Counted from the first letter of the stretch, positions 10,268-20,224 are shown. The stretch is 64,000 bases of DNA from Candidatus Izemoplasma sp. (GCA_036172455.1 JAXKVY010000001.1:124001-188000); one strand, 5' to 3'. Notes: generated by a model not told the origin, from the letters alone. Translations and numbers: made by a program.

Positions 10268-12193
10268 CTAAATTTGAAAGTCATCTTCAGAAGAGAAAGT
10301 TACATTATTTTCAATCCACTCACGACGTGGTTCAACTTTATCTCCCATTAAGATTTTTATTCGTTGGTCTGCATCAGCTAAGTCATCGATGGTCACTTGA
10401 ATTAAGGTACGCGTGTTAGGATTCATGGTTGTTTCCCATAATTGATCGGCGTTCATTTCCCCTAATCCTTTAAATCGTTGAATGCTGAAGGAATTATGTT
10501 CTTTTAGTAAGGCATCCATTTCTTCATCAGTCCATGCATACTCAATGATATTCTTATTACGATACTTCCGCGTTAATTTATATAACGGTGGCAAGGCAAT
10601 AAAGACCTTATTTGCTTCAACCAATTCACGCATATAGCGGAAGAAAAAGGTTAATAATAAGACTTGAATATGAGCACCATCCGTATCAGCATCGGTCATA
10701 ATAATAACTTTATCATAATTACATTTGTCAAGATCAAAATCCGGTCCTAATCCAGCTCCTATGCTATGAATAATGGTGTTAACTTCTAAGTTCTTCAAGA
10801 CATCTTCTATTTTAGCTTTTTCAGTATTAATTACTTTCCCACGTAGTGGTAATATCGCTTGAAATCGTCTGTCACGACCTTGTTTTGCGCTGCCGCCGGC
10901 ACTATCGCCCTCAACTAAATACAGTTCATTGCGTTCAGGATTTTTACCTTGAGCAGGTGCGAGTTTACCTGATAAATTGGTCTCGCGACGTTTGGTCTTT
11001 TTCTCTAGACGGGCTTCTTCACGCGCTTTACGAGCCGCATCACGTGCTTGTTTAGCTTTTAAGGCTTTTTCAATTAACGTATAGGTTAAATTGTTGTTTT
11101 CCTCAAAAAAGTAAGTCATTTTCTCAGATACGACCTGTTCGACTGCGGAACGTCCTTCAGGGGTACCTAATTTATTTTTGGTTTGTCCTTCGAATTGTAG
11201 CAACTGTTCAGGAATACGGATGGAAAGGATGGTTGTAAGTCCTTCTCTTATATCTGCACCTTCTAACCGCATACCGTTTTTAATGAGGCCAACGCGTTGG
11301 CCGTAATCATTGAATAGTTTTGTTAAAGCGGATTTATACCCTGTCACATGAGTTCCACCATCACGTGTACGGACGTTATTTACAAAGGATATGATTTGGT
11401 CTGAATATGATTTTGTAAATTGAAAGGCTACTTCAACTTCTATATCTAAGGCAGTACCTTCTAAAAAGGCAGGATCATGAATGGCTTTTTTGTTTTCATT
11501 AATGACATCAACATACGAAATAATCCCATCATTATAATGGAATGATTCTGTTGTGTCTGAGCGTTCATCAATAAGTTCTACTTGAAGACCTTTTAAAAGA
11601 AATGCATTCTCACGAAGACGTTCTTTAATAATCTCAAAATTGAACACTGAGGTTGAAAAGAGTTCACTATTTGGCTTGAACCAAACAATGGTTCCTGATT
11701 TACGGGTATTGCCCAGTTCTTCTAGAGGTGTCACTTTGGTGCCACCCTCACTAAAGCGAATATGATGAATTGTTTGGTTACGATAAATCGTAACATCGAC
11801 AAATTCACTCAAGGCATTCACAACACTTGCCCCGACACCATGTAGACCGCCAGAGACTTTATAGCCACCAGATTGTCCAAACTTACCACCAGCATGTAAC
11901 CGTGTGTATATAATTTCTACAGCACTTTTCCCACTGGAATGGGCACCGACTGGCACACCGCGACCATTATCTTCAACGACGACACTATTGTCCTCTTTGA
12001 TGATGACTGAGATCTTATCTCCGTAGCCAGCTAATACTTCATCAATGGCATTATCAACAATTTCCCAAACTAGATGGTGTAAGCCACGGGCATCTGTACT
12101 ACCGATATACATCCCTGGTCGTTTACGCACTGCCTCTAGTTCTTCAAGAATTTGAATTGACTCTGCATTGTACTCATTTGTTGTGTTATTCAT
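10268..12193 (-). CDS. parE: DNA topoisomerase IV subunit B
   Basis: ATPase subunit of topoisomerase IV. The GHKL ATPase domain shows RPGMYIGSTDARGLHHLVWE near the N-terminus, EVLAGYGD, and GRGVPVGAH followed by GGLHGVGASVVNAL. The toprim domain has LVEGDSAGGSAKQGRDR, PLRGKVINTEKA and MTDADTDGAHI. About 641 residues, normal for the family. I place the start at ATG 12193, 10 bases after AGGA; a GTG three codons upstream (12202) is possible but sits almost on the ribosome site. It is transcribed from a good promoter at 12229-12257, divergent from plsY, and cotranscribed with parC. Confidence 0.95.
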   Translation of the reverse strand: MNNTTNEYNAESIQILEELEAVRKRPGMYIGSTDARGLHHLVWEIVDNAIDEVLAGYGDKISVIIKEDNSVVVEDNGRGVPVGAHSSGKSAVEIIYTRLHAGGKFGQSGGYKVSGGLHGVGASVVNALSEFVDVTIYRNQTIHHIRFSEGGTKVTPLEELGNTRKSGTIVWFKPNSELFSTSVFNFEIIKERLRENAFLLKGLQVELIDERSDTTESFHYNDGIISYVDVINENKKAIHDPAFLEGTALDIEVEVAFQFTKSYSDQIISFVNNVRTRDGGTHVTGYKSALTKLFNDYGQRVGLIKNGMRLEGADIREGLTTILSIRIPEQLLQFEGQTKNKLGTPEGRSAVEQVVSEKMTYFFEENNNLTYTLIEKALKAKQARDAARKAREEARLEKKTKRRETNLSGKLAPAQGKNPERNELYLVEGDSAGGSAKQGRDRRFQAILPLRGKVINTEKAKIEDVLKNLEVNTIIHSIGAGLGPDFDLDKCNYDKVIIMTDADTDGAHIQVLLLTFFFRYMRELVEANKVFIALPPLYKLTRKYRNKNIIEYAWTDEEMDALLKEHNSFSIQRFKGLGEMNADQLWETTMNPNTRTLIQVTIDDLADADQRIKILMGDKVEPRREWIENNVTFSSEDDFQI

Positions 12194-12228
12194 CTTCTGC
12201 ACATCCTATTCAATATTAACTCTTACTA

Positions 12229-12257
12229 ATTATATCAAATCTTAGTCATTATATCAA
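12229..12257 (-). promoter_or_regulatory. sigma-A type promoter for parE-parC
   Basis: On the minus strand TTGATA (12252-12257) and TATAAT (12229-12234) are separated by exactly 17 bases, about 27 bases upstream of the parE RBS region. It is close to consensus. Confidence 0.75.
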
Positions 12258-12299
12258 AATGAAATATATTTTAGTACTGTATTTTTTATTTTCATATGA

Positions 12300-12305
12300 T
12301 ATAAT
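12300..12305 (+). promoter_or_regulatory. -10 element for plsY
   Basis: A perfect TATAAT lies 40 bases upstream of the plsY ATG and 24 before the TTG alternatives end. The -35 position (12277-12282, CTGTAT) is poor, so only the -10 is well supported. Confidence 0.5.
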
Positions 12306-12339
12306 GATGTATAAATGACTTCTGGAGTTGATTTTGGTT

Positions 12340-12945
12340 ATGGAAATAGTATTAAAATATGGCTTATTATTTATTGCTTACTTAATTGGAGCAATCCCTT
12401 TTTCAGTAATTTTAGGGACGAAAATTAAAGGGATTGATATTCGCCAACATGGGAGTGGTAATCCTGGCGGAACAAATGCTTTACGCTTTTTAGGAAAACA
12501 TGTAGGTATTTTAATTATTCTTTTAGATGGTTTAAAGGGTGGGCTTCTTGTACTGCTATTAATGCATACAAACTTTTTGGGTGGCTATGATTTATTACAC
12601 CCATTAGCTTATGGGGTTGCGGCTGCGATTGGGCATGCATTCCCTGTTTACTTGAAATTTAAAGGAGGTAAAGCTGTAGCTTGTACAGTTGGTATTGCCA
12701 TTGGATATAATGTATTATTTGCATTCATTATGTTTTTAGGTTTTATGTTGGTCTTAAAACTATGGAAGTATGTTAGTTTAGCATCTACAGCTGCGGCAGT
12801 TACAGCGGTTCTTATCGCACTCGTTGTACAGGATTATCAGATGTTACTGTACTTTGGTCTCTTGATGCTACTGATTATGTTCCGTCATAAAAAGAACTAC
12901 CATAATATATCTCAAGGGATTGAACCAAAAGTTAGTTGGATATAA
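12340..12945 (+). CDS. plsY: glycerol-3-phosphate acyltransferase PlsY
   Basis: Integral membrane acyltransferase that uses acyl-phosphate to make lysophosphatidic acid, the first step of phospholipid synthesis. About 201 residues with five or so hydrophobic segments. The three PlsY motifs are visible: SGNPGGTNALR after the first membrane segment, the GHAFPVYLKFKGGKAVA loop, and a late conserved segment near HKKNYHNISQGIEPK. Starts considered are ATG 12340 (12 bases after GGAG, a little far), TTG 12334 (6 bases after it) and TTG 12328 (too close). I report the ATG. It is a single gene with its own promoter, ending at a terminator shared with yneF. The PlsX partner is not in the window. Confidence 0.93.
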   Translation: MEIVLKYGLLFIAYLIGAIPFSVILGTKIKGIDIRQHGSGNPGGTNALRFLGKHVGILIILLDGLKGGLLVLLLMHTNFLGGYDLLHPLAYGVAAAIGHAFPVYLKFKGGKAVACTVGIAIGYNVLFAFIMFLGFMLVLKLWKYVSLASTAAAVTAVLIALVVQDYQMLLYFGLLMLLIMFRHKKNYHNISQGIEPKVSWI

Positions 12946-12956
12946 GGTAAAAACAA

Positions 12957-12993
12957 AAACGATACAATGCATAAGGTGCAATGTATCGTTTAT
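12957..12993. terminator. bidirectional terminator between plsY and yneF
   Basis: The inverted repeat AAACGATACA...TGTATCGTTT has an inner TGC/GCA pairing and lies between convergent genes, with A/T tracts on both sides. Confidence 0.75.
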
Positions 12994-12997
12994 TTTA

Positions 12998-13228
12998 TTA
13001 TTTTGCTTGGTTCATTGATTGCATTACTTGACGAACTTGTTTTTCAGATGGTTTACGTCCCATTTGTGTCATCATAGCGCGAATCATTTTTTCATTGACA
13101 GGTGGGTTATCTTTTAAATATTTTTTAAAGTAACGTTGTGATAAAAAGAATCCTAAAGCAGCACCTAAAAGCAATGCGCCAACTAAAGATAATACAAATC
13201 CTAATACACTAATAGTCATATCTTTCAC
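12998..13228 (-). CDS. yneF: YneF family (UPF0154) small membrane protein
   Basis: 76 residues. An N-terminal hydrophobic segment (about residues 6-28, glycine-rich, ending GFFLSQRYFKKYLKDNPP) forms one membrane helix. A conserved cytoplasmic tail with NEKMIRAMMTQMGRKPSEKQ follows. This matches the UPF0154/YneF family, widespread in Bacillota and Mollicutes and of unknown biochemical function. The ATG has GGAGTG upstream. It is monocistronic, with the shared terminator downstream. Confidence 0.88.
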   Translation of the reverse strand: MKDMTISVLGFVLSLVGALLLGAALGFFLSQRYFKKYLKDNPPVNEKMIRAMMTQMGRKPSEKQVRQVMQSMNQAK

Positions 13229-13344
13229 TCCTTTGATTTTCTCTATTTTATTTTACAGTATATACTAGATAAAAACAAGTCTAATCATATAATCTTTCAA
13301 CAAATATAAACATTGTAAATAAGGTAAAAAAATACAAATATAGG

Positions 13345-13373
13345 TTTACAAACAGCGGATAATTTCGTAAAAT
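13345..13373 (+). promoter_or_regulatory. promoter for the ferredoxin gene
   Basis: TTTACA (13345-13350), 17 bases, then TAAAAT (13368-13373), about 33 bases before the ferredoxin ATG. Confidence 0.6.
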
Positions 13374-13405
13374 AATAAATGAGATAGGAAAAGGAGGAAT
13401 ATATT

Positions 13406-13573
13406 ATGGCTAGAAGAATTACAGAAGATTGTATCGCTTGTGCTGCATGTGTCGCTGAATGTCCAGTAGATTGTATCAGCGAAGGAGACATTTTCGTTAT
13501 TGATGAAGATGCGTGTATCGATTGTGGTGCTTGTGAGGTAGTTTGTCCAGTGGAGGCTATCATCGAAGTTTAA
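13406..13573 (+). CDS. 2[4Fe-4S] ferredoxin, 55 residues
   Basis: Small soluble electron carrier. The translation has two classical CxxCxxCxxxCP clusters: [12 protein letters not shown] near residues 9-20 and [12 protein letters not shown] near residues 37-48. These bind two [4Fe-4S] centres as in clostridial ferredoxins. The 55-residue length and acidic character are typical. AAGGAGG lies 7 bases before the ATG. It is a single gene between its own promoter and a strong terminator, convergent with nif3. Its redox partners could include pyruvate-ferredoxin oxidoreductase, hydrogenase or the iron-sulfur enzymes MtaB and IspG encoded here; that is inference. Confidence 0.95.
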   Translation: MARRITEDCIACAACVAECPVDCISEGDIFVIDEDACIDCGACEVVCPVEAIIEV

Positions 13574-13580
13574 TCATATA

Positions 13581-13606
13581 AAAAAGAGGCGTTTGCCTCT
13601 TTTTTT
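13581..13606. terminator. terminator between ferredoxin and nif3 genes
   Basis: AAAAAGAGGC / GCCTCTTTTT with a GTTT loop. A and T tracts flank both sides, so it can serve both converging genes. Confidence 0.85.
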
Positions 13607-14378
13607 ATAGGTTTTTATACGGATTGGTATCTATTTGACTAAGTATTATGGTGTGTTCAGGTAATGCATCAATCAACATTCTTTCCATTTGGACGACACC
13701 ATATTGTTCAATATTATGATTTACATTAAGTAACGCGAGTCCAAGCGCTTTAGCTTCTAATGCATGGTGATATGTCACATCACCTGTAATGAACAAATCA
13801 GCGCTTTTTTGATGGGCTAAATCAATAAAACTTGACCCACTCCCTCCAACAATCGCTACTGTTTTGATTGCTTTATCGGTGTCACCGACATACATTACAC
13901 TTGGTAAATTAAAGGCATCTTTTACCTCTTCAATTACATCTAAGACGGGTAATGCTTTGTCAATAGTACCAATAACGCCAATCCCATGTGTCTCTTCAAT
14001 AGGATCTAAGACAGTTTGATTGTTTAGATGCAACAAATTAGCTAATGTCGTATTCATACCATTTGGTAATAGATCAAAATTAGTATGGGCAATGTATAAC
14101 GCAATATCATTTTTAATAAGCGCATGAACAATTGCTCCTAAAGGGGTATTGTTTAATACCTTTTTTTGTGGTTTAAATAGTAAGGGATGATGCGCCACAA
14201 TAAGATTACAGTTATTTGTAATAGCCTCATTGACAACATCTAAAGTGACATCGAGTGTCACTAATATATTTGTGATATTATTGAGTCCTCCAACTTGCAA
14301 ACCAACATTGTCCCATTCATAGGCAATCTCGGGTTTAAAGAGTTGATCGAGGATTGTTTTTAATGTGGTTCTTTCCAT
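13605..14378 (-). CDS. Nif3-like dinuclear metal center protein (YqfO family)
   Basis: 257 residues. The start WDNVGLQVG near residues 22-30 and HHPLLF near residue 63 are the Nif3/YqfO signatures, with further metal-ligand segments HTNFD and a C-terminal DVTYHHALEAKALG. The family binds two metal ions; it is proposed to act as a GTP cyclohydrolase-like or regulatory protein but the reaction is not settled. The short form lacks the YqfO insertion domain found in Bacillus (about 370 residues). The ATG, 8 bases after GGAGG, lies inside the 3' end of trmK (19-base overlap), a conserved trmK-nif3 pairing. Confidence 0.9.
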   Translation of the reverse strand: MERTTLKTILDQLFKPEIAYEWDNVGLQVGGLNNITNILVTLDVTLDVVNEAITNNCNLIVAHHPLLFKPQKKVLNNTPLGAIVHALIKNDIALYIAHTNFDLLPNGMNTTLANLLHLNNQTVLDPIEETHGIGVIGTIDKALPVLDVIEEVKDAFNLPSVMYVGDTDKAIKTVAIVGGSGSSFIDLAHQKSADLFITGDVTYHHALEAKALGLALLNVNHNIEQYGVVQMERMLIDALPEHTIILSQIDTNPYKNL

Positions 14379-15028
14379 GCGAGAGCCTCCTTTAATGACT
14401 GATGTCGTTGGAGTAAGTCTGGATGTTCGTCAGGATTATCTAAATGATTGATAACAGTTGTCAGATATGACAGTTCTTTGTTGATTTTTTGTTCAAAGAA
14501 ATGTGGTTTTTGGCGTAAATTGATAGGACCAAATTGATATTCTAAATCGGTATATTCTGCTTGGCCTGGTTCAATCACAATCAGGTCGTACAACTTATCC
14601 TTGTCCGCAAACACAAGTTCATCGACAATTGTATAATCGATTGATTGTAATGAACGGCGCAAGGCTTCTGTGTTATCATTAGGCTGTAAAATAAAGCGTT
14701 TAATGTTATATCTTGGACCATTTAAGATGATATCACGAATGGTGATACCGCCCATCCCACTGATAATAACCACATCAGTATCCTGTTCAATATCGGCTAA
14801 GCCATCTGATAATTTGACCGTGATTCGGTCTAATAAGCCTGCCTTTTTAACATTGCTATAAGCAATGACATAAGGGCCGTGTTTATTGTCAATGGCTTGC
14901 GCTTTAACGACATATCCTTTATTTACTGCTGCAATCGGAACTTTGGCATGATCTGTGCCAATATCAGCTAGGTGATAAAATCCATCCGTATATTTAAGAC
15001 AGATATTAAGCCGTTTACTTAAACGCAT
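14360..15028 (-). CDS. trmK: tRNA (adenine22-N1)-methyltransferase TrmK
   Basis: SAM-dependent methyltransferase for m1A22 in tRNA. The Rossmann motif ADIGTDHAKVPI near residues 21-32 and the motif IV region IISGMGGITIRDII are characteristic of TrmK/YqfN. The frame is open further upstream into rpoD, but the family begins with RLSKRL, so I use the ATG at 15028, two bases after the rpoD stop. About 222 residues, normal. It is the fourth gene of glyS-dnaG-rpoD-trmK-nif3. Confidence 0.92.
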   Translation of the reverse strand: MRLSKRLNICLKYTDGFYHLADIGTDHAKVPIAAVNKGYVVKAQAIDNKHGPYVIAYSNVKKAGLLDRITVKLSDGLADIEQDTDVVIISGMGGITIRDIILNGPRYNIKRFILQPNDNTEALRRSLQSIDYTIVDELVFADKDKLYDLIVIEPGQAEYTDLEYQFGPINLRQKPHFFEQKINKELSYLTTVINHLDNPDEHPDLLQRHQSLKEALAWKEPH

Positions 15029-15029
15029 A

Positions 15030-16268
15030 TTATCCCATGAAGTCTTTAAGTTTTTTACTACGAGATGGATGACGTAATTTACGTAATGCTTTGGCTTCAA
15101 TTTGACGGATACGTTCGCGTGTAACACCAAATTCACGGCCAACTTCTTCTAATGTTCGACTATGTCCATCTAGTAGACCAAAACGCATTCTTAAGACTTT
15201 TTCTTCACGGTCTGTCAATGTTTCTAACACTTCTGCAAGTTCACGTTTTAACATTTCTTTTGACGTGAATTCCATTGGTGTTGGGGTATCTGGATCAGCA
15301 ATAAAATCACCTAATGAGGAGTCTTCTTCTTCACCAACAGGTGCTTCTAAAGAAATCGGCTCTTGGGCTACTTTTTGAATGATTTGAACTTTTTCTACAC
15401 TAATACCCATTCGTTCTGCGACTTCTTCTGGATGTGGTTCACGTTTTAATTCTTGAATTAATTGTCGTTGTGTACGAACAAGCTTATTGATTGTTTCAAC
15501 CATGTGAACAGGGATACGAATCGTTCTTGCTTGATCGGCAATTGCCCGTGTAATAGCTTGTCTAATCCACCATGTTGCGTAGGTTGAGAATTTGAATCCT
15601 TTGGTATGATCAAACTTCCCGACAGCTTTCATGAGTCCCATATTTCCCTCTTGGATTAAGTCAAGAAACTGCATACCACGACCAACATATCGTTTTGCTA
15701 TTGAGACAACTAACCGTAAGTTGGCTTCGACTAATTTATTTCTCGCGAGTTCACCTTGAAAGATTGTTTGTTCAACTTCAAGTTTGTATTCAGGGCTTAT
15801 ATCTTCCCCTTCTTCAACCATTTTGTCATATTTTTCTTTAGCTTCCTCAGCGTTGACAATGGCTGTGGCAAGTTCAACTTCTTGTGAACTATCAAGTAAG
15901 TCAACCCGTCCTATTTCTTTTAAATACATTCTTACTGGATCATCAACTTTGACAGAAACTTGCGATTCAAATGATTTATCATTCATTAACTCTTCTTCAA
16001 TATCTTTAGTGAAATCTAAATCAAGTACGATGCTTGGATCTAATCCATCATCTTCATCATCGTCATCATCACCATCGATCGTTGGTAATGTATAGGTCAC
16101 CATTTCTTCTTCACTTACAACATCGATATCTTTTGCTTCTAATGCATCAATAATTTCATCAAACTCATCGGTATCGTCACTGACAAATTTTTCAACCTCT
16201 TTGACTGTCACATACCCTTTGAGTTTACTAACACCTACTAATTCTTGAATAATCTTGTTTTTATCCAT
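15030..16268 (-). CDS. rpoD: primary RNA polymerase sigma factor (SigA/RpoD)
   Basis: Housekeeping sigma factor directing RNA polymerase to -35/-10 promoters. 412 residues: N-terminal region 1.1, an acidic stretch ([11 protein letters not shown] near residues 64-74), region 1.2 with [16 protein letters not shown], and region 2 with [19 protein letters not shown] and [19 protein letters not shown]. Region 3 follows, then region 4.2 ending [20 protein letters not shown]. All promoter-recognition helices look intact, consistent with the consensus promoters in this window. The start overlaps the dnaG end by 8 bases. Confidence 0.97.
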   Translation of the reverse strand: MDKNKIIQELVGVSKLKGYVTVKEVEKFVSDDTDEFDEIIDALEAKDIDVVSEEEMVTYTLPTIDGDDDDDEDDGLDPSIVLDLDFTKDIEEELMNDKSFESQVSVKVDDPVRMYLKEIGRVDLLDSSQEVELATAIVNAEEAKEKYDKMVEEGEDISPEYKLEVEQTIFQGELARNKLVEANLRLVVSIAKRYVGRGMQFLDLIQEGNMGLMKAVGKFDHTKGFKFSTYATWWIRQAITRAIADQARTIRIPVHMVETINKLVRTQRQLIQELKREPHPEEVAERMGISVEKVQIIQKVAQEPISLEAPVGEEEDSSLGDFIADPDTPTPMEFTSKEMLKRELAEVLETLTDREEKVLRMRFGLLDGHSRTLEEVGREFGVTRERIRQIEAKALRKLRHPSRSKKLKDFMG

Positions 16269-18024
16269 TTAAATCCTCCTTTAATTTCTGTCTTTCTTTG
16301 GCTAACTTAATTTTTTCTTCAATTGTTAGCGCTTCTTTAATTCGAGTATTATAATCTTCAATTCGCATTTTGATTTCATATTCCTTCAGGGTTGCGATGA
16401 AATCAAAAAATTCATCTTCTGATTGGATTTCTTTATCGTATGCGATTTTGTTTTCATAATATGCGATTTGGTGTGGCTCTAGTGCGTGATATAATTCTTC
16501 TAGTGTAATCGATGTATAGTTAGGATCCTCACTAAAATAGTATAAATCTTCAATCGCATGACGTATATCACGTGTAATTTGATTGATATAAAGCATATCA
16601 TCTAAATCATGTTGGAATCGGTTTAAATACTTTTCATCAGTAATGAAATAATTAATAAGTTTTCGTTCTGCAATTTCATATTTGCTATCAATTGGTATAT
16701 CATTGCGACGTTGTCTTTGAATGTTACTGACTTGTCGTTTAGTATACTGAGTAAAGTCTTGTTTGATGGATTCTAGTTTTAAGTCCGCATCTTGACTCAG
16801 TTTTTCTAAATACGTATCAATTGTTGTATGTGGCAAGGTTTTAATTAAGTTAAAGACATCTTTTTTAAAGCGTTCAATTTCTAACATTTTTGTAAAATCA
16901 GTTTGTGCTTGGAAACGATTATAGCGAAATTCAATCGGATCTATCCAATCATCATTAATCGCTTTAATAAGAGCTTCTTTAGAATGTACTTTAATGTAAT
17001 CATCAGGATCTAAGCTATCAGCTAACACAACCACCTTGACAGACACATCTGCCTCATGTAACAGTCTAATAGCCCGTTCTGTGGCATCTAAACCAGCACT
17101 GTCACCATCATAACAAATCGTAACGTTGTTTGTATAGCGTTTTAATAAGTTAACTTGTTCTTTAGTAAGACTTGTCCCCATACTAGCAACACTTTCTTTT
17201 ATGCCAATACGATAAAGAGCAATCACATCCATGTATCCTTCTAGTAGGATAACTCGATTATGTCGTTTTATCGCAGAAAGTGCGTTATTTAAGTTATATA
17301 AGACTTGACTTTTTGTAAAGATTTTTGTTTGTGGTGAGTTGATATATTTTGGTTGGTTTTCTTCTCCATGATAAAGTCTTCCGGAAAACGCTAAAACCTG
17401 TTGTTTATCATCAATAATAGGAAAGATGATCCGTTTTCTAAAGAGATCGTAAAACTGATCGTTTTTGCTTTCTTTAGTTAAGCCTAAATCCATAAGGTCT
17501 GCTTCTAAGAAGTTTTTACCCACCAATGTTTTGGTTAATAAGTCATATTCATTTGGGGCAAGACCTAATTGGAATGTTGTCATAATGTCTTCAGTGATAC
17601 CACGGTTAGCCAAATACTGTTTAGCTTCATTACCTGATTTTGTGCTAGATAAATAAAATTGATAAAATTGCTTTGCTTCTTGATTGATGTTGTATAACGT
17701 TTGATGTGGGTTAACAAAAGCTTTGGTATCAATATCTAATGTAATATTTGCCCGATCTGCCAAATCTTTTACCGCATCTACATAATGCATATTTTTGGTT
17801 TTTTGTAAAAACGTAATGGCATTCCCTTTTTCACCGCATGAAAAACAATTATAGATTTTACGTGTCGGTTCTACGGAGAAAGATGGGGTATTTTCTTCGT
17901 GAAATGGACACAAGCCAAAATAACTCTTTCCCTTTTTAGAAAGAGCTACGTGTTCACCAATCACATCCAAGATGTCTGTCTTATCTAAAATCTCTTGGAT
18001 TTTCGTTTGGTCAATTCTGGCCAT
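16261..18024 (-). CDS. dnaG: DNA primase
   Basis: Synthesises RNA primers at the replication fork. 587 residues. The N-terminal CHC2 zinc finger reads [13 protein letters not shown]...[12 protein letters not shown] near residues 38-67. The toprim catalytic core has [11 protein letters not shown] and [16 protein letters not shown] near residues 305-320. A helicase-binding C-terminal domain of about 140 residues follows. It lies 10 bases after glyS and overlaps rpoD by 8 bases, so translation of the three is probably coupled. This is the Bacillota version of the macromolecular synthesis operon. Confidence 0.96.
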   Translation of the reverse strand: MARIDQTKIQEILDKTDILDVIGEHVALSKKGKSYFGLCPFHEENTPSFSVEPTRKIYNCFSCGEKGNAITFLQKTKNMHYVDAVKDLADRANITLDIDTKAFVNPHQTLYNINQEAKQFYQFYLSSTKSGNEAKQYLANRGITEDIMTTFQLGLAPNEYDLLTKTLVGKNFLEADLMDLGLTKESKNDQFYDLFRKRIIFPIIDDKQQVLAFSGRLYHGEENQPKYINSPQTKIFTKSQVLYNLNNALSAIKRHNRVILLEGYMDVIALYRIGIKESVASMGTSLTKEQVNLLKRYTNNVTICYDGDSAGLDATERAIRLLHEADVSVKVVVLADSLDPDDYIKVHSKEALIKAINDDWIDPIEFRYNRFQAQTDFTKMLEIERFKKDVFNLIKTLPHTTIDTYLEKLSQDADLKLESIKQDFTQYTKRQVSNIQRQRRNDIPIDSKYEIAERKLINYFITDEKYLNRFQHDLDDMLYINQITRDIRHAIEDLYYFSEDPNYTSITLEELYHALEPHQIAYYENKIAYDKEIQSEDEFFDFIATLKEYEIKMRIEDYNTRIKEALTIEEKIKLAKERQKLKEDLNG

Positions 18025-18033
18025 ATTGCCTCC

Positions 18034-19413
18034 TTAGTAGTGTAACTTTGTGTGTAGATATGTAATCAATTGATCTTTACTTAATGAAATTTGTTCCATC
18101 GTGTCGCGGTCTCTAATGGTAAAAACATCATTCTTAACACCATCATCATCAACAGTTAGTACAAATGGTGTTCCAATGGCGTCTTGACGGCGATACCGTT
18201 TTCCGATTTTGCCACGTTCATCATAGGTAACTGAGAAATAACCACTTAAAAAGTCAAACATTTCTTTGGCTTTCTCACCATGATATTTTTTAATTAATGG
18301 TAATACCGCAACGCTATATGGCGCTAAAAATGGTGCTATACGTAAATTGATGCGCGTTTCATTGTTGTCTAAGGTTTCTTCTGTATAGGCGTCATTTAAT
18401 AGAGCTAAGAATAGGCGTTCTACCCCTAATGATGGTTCAATGACATACGGCAGATATTTTGTATTATCGTCTGGGTCATGATAGGTTAAATTCTGCGATG
18501 AATACTCTTGGTGTTGTCGTAAATCATAGTCGGTTCGTGATGCGACACCCCATAATTCATCAAATCCCCAGTCAAATCGATATTCGATATCCGTTGTAGC
18601 ATTTGAATAATGAGATAACTGTTCTTTATCATGGTCACGCATCCGAATGTGATCCGAATGGATGCCTAATGTTTTCAAAAAATTGAACGAATAGTTTTTC
18701 CAATAATCAAACCAATCTAATTCGGTACCTGGTTTACAGAAAAATTCAAGCTCTAATTGTTCAAATTCGCGTGTTCTAAAAATAAAGTTTCCAGGTGTAA
18801 TTTCATTCCGGAATGATTTTCCAACTTGTCCGATACCAAACGGTACTTTCTTACGTGAACTACGTTGAATGTTTTTAAAGTTTAAAAAGATTCCTTGCGC
18901 TGTTTCAGGACGTAAGTATATGTCACTATTAGAATCTTCAATAACGCCTTGTGAGGTTTTAAACATTAAGTTAAACTCTCTGATATCAGTAAAATTATCA
19001 CTGCCACAATTTGGACATGTGATTTCATGTTCTTCCATATATGACATCATTTGTTCATTACTCCATCCATCGGCAACAATATCGCCATCTGAGGCATCTT
19101 CAATTAATTTGTCAGCGCGATGACGGGTATTACATTCTTTGCAATCTATTAATGGATCTGAGAAACCACCAACATGGCCACTTGCTTCCCATGTTTTTGG
19201 ATTCAATAAAATCGAACTATCTACCCCAACATTTAGGCGATGTTCCTGAATAAATTTTTTCCACCATGCATTTTTAATATTCTGTTTTAACAATACACCA
19301 AGTGGACCATAGTCCCATGTATTCGCAAGGCCGCCATAAATCTCACTACCTTGATAAACGAATCCATAATTCTTGGCATAATTGACTAGTTCTTCCATAG
19401 TAATACGACTCAT
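18034..19413 (-). CDS. glyS: glycyl-tRNA synthetase (alpha2 type)
   Basis: Class II synthetase charging tRNA-Gly. 459 residues. Motif regions include YGPLGVLLKQNIKNAWW near residues 36-52, RPETAQGIFLNFKN near 168-181, FRNEITPGNFIFRTREFEQ near 203-221, and the C-terminal anticodon domain from about 360. Zinc-ligand pairs CKEC and CPNC are seen in the insertion. This is the eukaryote/archaea-like single-chain form also found in Bacillota, not the alpha-beta GlyQ/GlyS type. GGAGG precedes the ATG. It opens the glyS-dnaG-rpoD-trmK-nif3 run. Only 80 bases separate it from the recO stop, too short for a T-box leader. Confidence 0.96.
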   Translation of the reverse strand: MSRITMEELVNYAKNYGFVYQGSEIYGGLANTWDYGPLGVLLKQNIKNAWWKKFIQEHRLNVGVDSSILLNPKTWEASGHVGGFSDPLIDCKECNTRHRADKLIEDASDGDIVADGWSNEQMMSYMEEHEITCPNCGSDNFTDIREFNLMFKTSQGVIEDSNSDIYLRPETAQGIFLNFKNIQRSSRKKVPFGIGQVGKSFRNEITPGNFIFRTREFEQLELEFFCKPGTELDWFDYWKNYSFNFLKTLGIHSDHIRMRDHDKEQLSHYSNATTDIEYRFDWGFDELWGVASRTDYDLRQHQEYSSQNLTYHDPDDNTKYLPYVIEPSLGVERLFLALLNDAYTEETLDNNETRINLRIAPFLAPYSVAVLPLIKKYHGEKAKEMFDFLSGYFSVTYDERGKIGKRYRRQDAIGTPFVLTVDDDGVKNDVFTIRDRDTMEQISLSKDQLITYLHTKLHY

Positions 19414-19456
19414 ATTAACCTCCTGATTGTTAAGTAGACATAATACTGCAGTTTAT

Positions 19457-19462
19457 ATTATA
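19457..19462 (-). promoter_or_regulatory. -10 element upstream of glyS
   Basis: TATAAT on the minus strand, 44 bases before the glyS ATG. The -35 at 17-base spacing would be TCTCTT, inside the recO terminator, and is weak. Confidence 0.45.
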
Positions 19463-19476
19463 GCACACCTTTTAAA

Positions 19477-19496
19477 AAAAAGAGACAAGCTCTTTA
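19477..19496 (-). terminator. terminator of recO
   Basis: AAAGAG-ACAAG-CTCTTT hairpin followed by a run of Ts on the minus strand, overlapping the recO stop. The stem is short (6 pairs). Confidence 0.6.
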
Positions 19497-20216
19497 GATT
19501 TTTTGCATTTGTTCTAAGATTTTACTCGATTTTGTGTGAAAACCAACAAATTCATCATAGAGTAACGTAATAATCTCTTTTATTTGGATGCGTTGTTTGT
19601 GTGTTAAGTTTCGTGGACTAGCGTGATCAACATCAATATAATAAAGATGCGCTAATAACTCATAAATATCATACGGGTAACTCACTGAAAAATCTTTCAC
19701 ATGTTGTTTGCAAATAACGCCGCCACTACTTGGATGAAAAACTAAGTTTGTTTTTTTACCACATATACTACAGGCTTTAAAATTCAATCCATAGCCGATA
19801 AAATGGAGTAGTTTCAACTCAAATATATATTGGTAAAGCTCACTATCTAGTTGTCGGTTCATATGATTAAAGATTTTTTTAATGAAATGAAACATCTTTT
19901 CGTGATTGGAATGATCATCAATGACGTGACGGACCAATTCTAAAATATGTAACATCCGTGTATAGGCAATGGGGTCTTCTTTAATGGTATCGTAGGCATT
20001 TATTAACTCACCGTCTTTCAAGGGTGCCATTGGCTTCTCAGGTATTTTATACTGAATTAAAGATCCACGCTGACTTAAAAAGCGTTGGATATTATTCATT
20101 TTTTTGACATTATACGCCAACAAAGTATGATGCCCTAAAGCACTATACAAATAGAGTATTTTATGGTTATCTTTGTAATCAATTGATTGTAAGACAAACC
20201 CTTCAATCTCTTTCAT
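19494..20216 (-). CDS. recO: DNA repair protein RecO
   Basis: RecFOR-pathway protein that loads RecA and anneals single strands. The N-terminal OB fold starts MKEIEGFVLQSIDYKDNHKI. A zinc finger, CSICGKK...GGVICKQH, lies near residues 146-173 and a helical C-terminus follows. The frame continues 21 codons upstream into era, but the family start and a GGTGATT ribosome site support ATG 20216. About 240 residues, normal. It follows era by 8 bases and ends the phoH-ybeY-cdd-era-recO cluster at a terminator. Confidence 0.92.
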   Translation of the reverse strand: MKEIEGFVLQSIDYKDNHKILYLYSALGHHTLLAYNVKKMNNIQRFLSQRGSLIQYKIPEKPMAPLKDGELINAYDTIKEDPIAYTRMLHILELVRHVIDDHSNHEKMFHFIKKIFNHMNRQLDSELYQYIFELKLLHFIGYGLNFKACSICGKKTNLVFHPSSGGVICKQHVKDFSVSYPYDIYELLAHLYYIDVDHASPRNLTHKQRIQIKEIITLLYDEFVGFHTKSSKILEQMQKI

Positions 20217-20224
20217 GTAATCAC

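Noticed and set aside
13297-13563. Coding gene on the minus strand opposite the ferredoxin
   Set aside because: The opposite strand is a clear 2[4Fe-4S] ferredoxin with promoter and ribosome site; the minus reading has no ribosome site or family.
19414-19493. T-box leader upstream of glyS
   Set aside because: The gap is 80 bases, shared with the recO terminator and a -10 element; too short for a T-box and no T-box sequence was seen.
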